From UBA6902 sp964393845 (GTDB lineage: Bacteria > Nitrospirota > Thermodesulfovibrionia > UBA6902): a stretch of 8,367 nt of DNA. The first letter of the stretch is position 1, and each line of letters begins with the position of its first letter. The stretch lies in contig CAYMUX010000129.1 of assembly GCA_964393845.1 (NCBI GenBank), forward strand, positions 1 to 8,367, in the 5' to 3' direction. The notes below the pieces were generated by a model, which did no database searches, was not told where the DNA came from, and worked only from the letters and a program-made list of their open reading frames with translations. This document shows, in pieces, positions 4,999 to 8,367 of this stretch. A program made the translations under genes and the position numbers.

Positions 4999-5538
4999 TT
5001 ATTCTTCATCTGTTAACTGAATTCTTATACGAGCTTTCCCCTTCAGCTCTTTAATATACTCGTGAAGCTTGGCGCTTAGTTCCTTTTTCACCAGATACTC
5101 TTCTATTCCATCCCTGACATCGGAAAATTCTTTGCCTGCAAAAAGTTCCCTGTTTAAATCAAAATAATATTCAATCTCTTCATATGGTATGTGTATAAAA
5201 GCTTTTATCCTTCTATCAATGTACTCCCTTATGACAGTCCTGTTATCCGTCGTATTTTGATGATTACTATCGGAATCACCGGTCCTGAATTTTTTCGCTT
5301 CACTTAACATCAGCATACTGTTTATCATTTCATTCAATACTATTTCCCCGGATACCCCGCTGTCTGTTTCCTTTGCAGATTGAAGAGCGCCCTGAAACTC
5401 ACTAAGTAAAATTACATCATCATTCACGACTGCAACTATCCGTTCCAGCACTTCCGCATTACTAATCGTGATAAGTGATAAGTGACAAGTGACAAGTAAA
5501 AATATCAGAAATATTGTTTTGAATTTTATATTTTTCAC
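4999..5538 (-). CDS. Short SurA N-terminal-domain-like periplasmic protein (putative outer-membrane-protein chaperone)
   Basis: The 179-aa product starts with a signal peptide (MKNIKFKTIFLIFLLV..., likely cut after SNA at 28). Then comes EVLERIVAVVNDDVILLSEF (29-48), the hallmark opening of SurA N-terminal domains, and a helical remainder: EYIDRRIKAFIHIPYEEIEYYFDLNRELF and a charged C-terminal helix (FSDVRDGIEEYLVKKELSAKLHEYIKEL). No parvulin PPIase domain is present, whereas E. coli SurA has two, so any function would be chaperone only. It lies 48 bp downstream of bamA on the same strand, a sensible partner since SurA delivers unfolded barrels to BamA. The start is GTG (5538-5536) with no convincing ribosome site; a repeat sits in the space before it. 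A heptamer repeat forms residues 15-24. C18 is not in a good lipobox (LVTC). Confidence 0.72.
   Translation of the reverse strand: MKNIKFKTIFLIFLLVTCHLSLITISNAEVLERIVAVVNDDVILLSEFQGALQSAKETDSGVSGEIVLNEMINSMLMLSEAKKFRTGDSDSNHQNTTDNRTVIREYIDRRIKAFIHIPYEEIEYYFDLNRELFAGKEFSDVRDGIEEYLVKKELSAKLHEYIKELKGKARIRIQLTDEE
5468..5495. repeat. 7-bp tandem repeat, four units, in the signal peptide of the SurA-like gene
   Basis: Two GTGATAA units are followed by two GTGACAA units (5468-5474, 5475-5481, 5482-5488, 5489-5495), then a degenerate GTAAAAA. On the minus strand they encode residues 15-24, LVTCHLSLIT, most of the hydrophobic core of the signal peptide. Because 7 is not a multiple of 3, gain or loss of one unit would shift the frame. 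Confidence 0.9.
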
Positions 5539-5548
5539 TCTTAACTCT

Positions 5549-5575
5549 GTACGGGCGAGGTCACCTCGCCCCTAC
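5549..5575. repeat. Third copy of the 27-bp palindrome, between bamA and the surA-like gene
   Basis: Same length and ends as the two copies in mqnD (GTACGGGCG... CGCCCCTAC), but with GAGG in the left arm and CCTC in the right arm where the mqnD copies have GGGG and CCCC. The paired changes keep the stem. The repeat takes up over half of the 47-bp gap between the two minus-strand genes, so the hairpin would be transcribed in the bamA message just upstream of the surA-like GTG start. It could act as an attenuator or stabilise the upstream mRNA, as REP elements do; that is inference. Confidence 0.88.
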
Positions 5576-5586
5576 CTAACTCCGTG

Positions 5587-8313
5587 TTAAAACGCATGTC
5601 CAAAACTGAAATGGACTTCCCCTGAACTGTCTCCACGATCTTTATTCATTTTATGGCCATAGTCTATTCTGATCGGGCCCACAGGGGTATCGTATCTCAA
5701 TCCCGCACCGGTTGTATATTTAAGTTCATCCTTTACTTCAGACAAAGTTCTCCACACATTTCCTGCATCAATAAATGTTACTACACCAAATCCCTTTTCA
5801 ATGGAATATCTCAGCTCCCAGTTTGTTAATGCAAATATATTTCCACCTGTCGGGTTATCACCTGCCCCCTTTGGGCCGAGCGAATCATGGCTGTACCCTC
5901 TTACCGTCGTTCTTCCCCCCAGAAAAAACCTTTCAATGAGGGGAATTTCTTCAGTCTCCCCAAACCCGAAGGCAGCTCCTCCCTTGAACGAGACAGCAAA
6001 TATAAGAGGCTTCATTAATTGAAAATACCATGAACTCTGGAGAGTCCCCTTTATGAATTCAGTCTCGGACAGGAACGCGACTGAAGCATACTTAACAACA
6101 ATCCCTTGCAAGGAACCTGAGGCAGGATCAAATGGATTGTCCCGTGTATCATAAAATAAAGAAGGTGATATACTGCTGATGCCTAGAGTTCCGGTATCTT
6201 CTTTGCTCAATATAACATCATCCTGTACATCCTTTGTATCGATATAAGTATATTCATAATCAAAGCCGGCCTTCAGTCCTTCTTTTATCTCTTTCTCAAT
6301 GCCGGCAATAAAGCTCTGTTTATCGATTTTATACAGCACTTCCCTTGTATCGATATTGAGCGCTCTCCTCTCTTCCCTGATCAGGAAAATCTTTAACGGC
6401 ACATTGGGTTTGTTAAGGAGCCACGGCTCTCTGAAATTTAATATATACCTCTTTTCTACCGAGCTCATCTCAACCCGAAATCCTATCTTCCTGTTGTATC
6501 CGCCGAGATTACGATAGCTTATATCAATTGATCCCCTCGCCTGTTCGTAATCGCCATATCCAAGGCTGATTTCTACAGAGCCGGCTTTCCCTTCCTTGAT
6601 GGAAACAAGCATGTCCTTTACAATTTTCCCGTCAATTTCGTTACCCGGTTCGAGCACGTCGATTGATACCTCATTGAAAATACCAAGCTTGTAAAGACGC
6701 TGCTTGATCTTCATAATTTCATCGGCATTGTAAGGGTCGCCTTCATTAAGAGTAAATTCCCGTTTAATGATTTTGGCCCTGGTTTTCACGTTGCCGCGAA
6801 GGATGATCTTACCAATGACCGAGGGATTATTTTCTGTTATTTTGAATTTCAGAAAGGCATTCTCTTTATCAATTACACTTTCAACTTCAACGCCTGCATC
6901 CAGATAACCATACTGGCCGTAAAGGGAAAGCACCCTGCGCCGCGCATCGCCGATATCTATCACATTGTACGGCGACTCTTCTTTAAGATTTAATGCATTA
7001 ATAATTTGAGTCGTGCTGATCTGCCTGTTCCCTGTAATCTCGATAGATTTGATTATCGTCCGCAGTCCCTCGGCAATAACAAACTCAAGGCTTAATTCCC
7101 TGCCGTTATTTTGAAACTCTTTTTTTATCTCTACAACATCAGTCTGCAGATACCCGAGTGCGTTGTAAAATCTGAGCAATGATTCCCTGCTGTCCTTTAA
7201 AAGATCATCATTGAAAGGTTTGCCTTCAACGAGAGGGACAACTCTTTTAACAGCATCCGGGTTAATGCTGGTCCCGGAAAATATCATTTTCTTCAGTACC
7301 ACCCTTTCACCCTCAAAGATAATATACGTAATCTTAATTGTATCTTCTTCCCTTTCAACCCCCGCTGCTATCTGCGCATAGTAGTATCCCTCGTTTATAT
7401 AGAGGCGCTTCATACGATCGGCTGATTCAGCAATTGACTCATCGGTTACTTCTTCATTTTCAATAAAGGGAAGTTCCTTTTCGAGTTTCCCGGTACTGAC
7501 AGCATTATTGTTTTTGAATTTAACTTCAAGTTTGGGCCCGGGATTAAACGGTATTATAAGCTCGCCGTTGCTGAGCTGATAAGGCCCGACCATCGGATTA
7601 ATATATTTTTCTTTTTTATAGTGTTCTTTTATCCTTTTGATATCTTTGTCCAGCTCATCCATATCAAAGATGTCGCCCTCTGTGACCGTTATCATATTTC
7701 TGACTCCAGCGGCTGCGTCTATTTTTCTTATAATTAAAGGCTGTCCTTCTTCAATATTTATATTTATATCAACCGCCGCTTTTTCATCTTTGCCTTCAAT
7801 TGTAATTTTGATCTTTGCATCAGTGTATCCCTTTCTTTTATAAAACTCCAGAAGATCAAGCCTGGCGTCATCCAGCAGCTCTTCATGGAAGTCTTCATCT
7901 TCCCTGAAATGAAATCTTTTCCTGATACTCTTACCGGATACATTCTCATCACCGTCTATATTGATATTTTTAACAACCGGTATTTCCTTTACAATATATC
8001 TTAATTTTAACCCGTCGTCATAGTCCCCGGATACAGCCTGTATGTCCTGGAAAATACCTTTTTTAAAGGCCCTCCTTATTCCCTTGCTTAGTTCCTGTTT
8101 ATCAAGCATATCACCGACATGACAACAAACCAGATCAATAAATTCTTCTTTATCCATGCGTGTAAGGCCGCTGACTTCAATTGCCTTGATTACTTTTGCA
8201 GAATCGGAAGCATTCGCAAATGCAGGAAATGATAAAGAAGAAACAAGAAATAGAGACCATGCACACAGCAGCTTTCCGATAAACTGCCGCATTTGAATTT
8301 TGGGTCTTCGCAT
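5587..8313 (-). CDS. bamA: Outer membrane protein assembly factor BamA (Omp85 family) with seven POTRA domains
   Basis: This 908-aa Omp85 protein folds and inserts beta-barrel proteins into the outer membrane. After a signal peptide (cut near AFA at about residue 33), I count seven POTRA repeats by their repeating pattern (strand, helix, xxYxxxGY or xxLYKxGxF, final strand): about 40-112, 113-192, 193-260, 261-337, 338-418, 419-497 and 498-577. The barrel runs 578-908, with the loop-6 signature GGRTTVRGY (799-807), SPSLFYDTRDNPFDPASGS (716-734), FIDAGNVW (847-854) and a C-terminal beta-signal ending HFSFGHAF with terminal Phe. E. coli BamA has five POTRAs and about 810 residues; third and fourth domains here are the most divergent. 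ATG 8313 lacks a clear ribosome site, and ATG 8292 (M8) is an alternative that also begins a good signal peptide. It is first in the pair with the SurA-like gene; its promoter is not identified in the window. Confidence 0.92.
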   Translation of the reverse strand: MRRPKIQMRQFIGKLLCAWSLFLVSSLSFPAFANASDSAKVIKAIEVSGLTRMDKEEFIDLVCCHVGDMLDKQELSKGIRRAFKKGIFQDIQAVSGDYDDGLKLRYIVKEIPVVKNINIDGDENVSGKSIRKRFHFREDEDFHEELLDDARLDLLEFYKRKGYTDAKIKITIEGKDEKAAVDININIEEGQPLIIRKIDAAAGVRNMITVTEGDIFDMDELDKDIKRIKEHYKKEKYINPMVGPYQLSNGELIIPFNPGPKLEVKFKNNNAVSTGKLEKELPFIENEEVTDESIAESADRMKRLYINEGYYYAQIAAGVEREEDTIKITYIIFEGERVVLKKMIFSGTSINPDAVKRVVPLVEGKPFNDDLLKDSRESLLRFYNALGYLQTDVVEIKKEFQNNGRELSLEFVIAEGLRTIIKSIEITGNRQISTTQIINALNLKEESPYNVIDIGDARRRVLSLYGQYGYLDAGVEVESVIDKENAFLKFKITENNPSVIGKIILRGNVKTRAKIIKREFTLNEGDPYNADEIMKIKQRLYKLGIFNEVSIDVLEPGNEIDGKIVKDMLVSIKEGKAGSVEISLGYGDYEQARGSIDISYRNLGGYNRKIGFRVEMSSVEKRYILNFREPWLLNKPNVPLKIFLIREERRALNIDTREVLYKIDKQSFIAGIEKEIKEGLKAGFDYEYTYIDTKDVQDDVILSKEDTGTLGISSISPSLFYDTRDNPFDPASGSLQGIVVKYASVAFLSETEFIKGTLQSSWYFQLMKPLIFAVSFKGGAAFGFGETEEIPLIERFFLGGRTTVRGYSHDSLGPKGAGDNPTGGNIFALTNWELRYSIEKGFGVVTFIDAGNVWRTLSEVKDELKYTTGAGLRYDTPVGPIRIDYGHKMNKDRGDSSGEVHFSFGHAF

Positions 8314-8336
8314 AAGAGTGTGGGTTAATTCCTGTC

Positions 8337-8367
8337 TCCCCCTTTGAAAAAGGGGGATGAAGGGGGA
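8337..8367. repeat. CCCCCTTT/AAAGGGGG hairpin repeat upstream of bamA, cut by the window edge
   Basis: TCCCCCTTT (8337-8345), loop GAA, AAAGGGGGA (8349-8357) forms a 9-bp stem, followed by TGAAGGGGGA to the end of the window. It has the same arms as the first hairpin at 2532-2552, so it belongs to the same dispersed family. It lies 24 bp upstream of the bamA start codon and would be in the leader of its message or in its promoter region. Confidence 0.8.

Noticed and set aside
5468..5538. SurA-like protein as a lipoprotein (cysteine at residue 18)
   Set aside because: The sequence LVTC lacks the small residue at -1, whereas ITISNA gives a good signal peptidase I site ten residues later, just before the conserved SurA opening motif.

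Overview
The window reads as a piece of chromosome from an anaerobic, moderately low-GC, diderm bacterium. BamA and a SurA-type periplasmic protein show an outer membrane. MqnD shows menaquinone synthesis by the futalosine route. The Fe-S cluster operon is built in a way that would suit a sulfide-rich habitat. Nitrospirota (Thermodesulfovibrio-like) or Desulfobacterota fit best, but this is inferred from gene content and repeat style; no rRNA or marker phylogeny is available here.

Layout. Positions 1-226 hold a (TGTC)10 microsatellite at the window edge, a small inverted repeat, and a promoter overlapped by a good match to a type-1 IscR operator. Positions 227-2501 (+) form a tight four-gene operon: iscR, a TusA-like sulfur carrier, an iscS homologue and iscU, with 6-nt, 1-bp-overlap and 19-bp-overlap junctions. 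A double-hairpin repeat (2518-2596) follows and may end the operon. Positions 2621-4975 (+) carry mqnD, a Ppx/GppA phosphatase and a single-domain N-acetylglutamate synthase-type acetyltransferase. On the minus strand, converging on these, are bamA (5587-8313, transcribed first) and a short SurA-N-type gene (4999-5538), together an outer-membrane-protein biogenesis pair.

The most striking observation is the IscS homologue. It is full length and intact, and keeps the mobile-loop cysteine (C324) and the Fe-S partner gene iscU. However, the PLP-binding lysine is glutamine (Q202), and several other PLP-contacting positions are also changed (A72, P151, A179, A199). It should not work as an ordinary PLP cysteine desulfurase. 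Because a TusA-like protein is encoded immediately upstream, overlapping it by one base, I propose that this operon builds clusters with sulfur delivered as persulfide or sulfide, and that the IscS homologue acts as a relay or scaffold.

A second theme is repeat invasion of genes. A 27-bp palindrome (GTACGGGCG... family) occurs twice in tandem, in frame, inside mqnD, and once more between bamA and the surA-like gene, where paired base changes keep the stem. A 7-bp tandem repeat forms the hydrophobic core of the SurA-like signal peptide. CCCCCTTT/AAAGGGGG hairpins lie after iscU and upstream of bamA. BamA itself appears to carry seven POTRA domains instead of the usual five.
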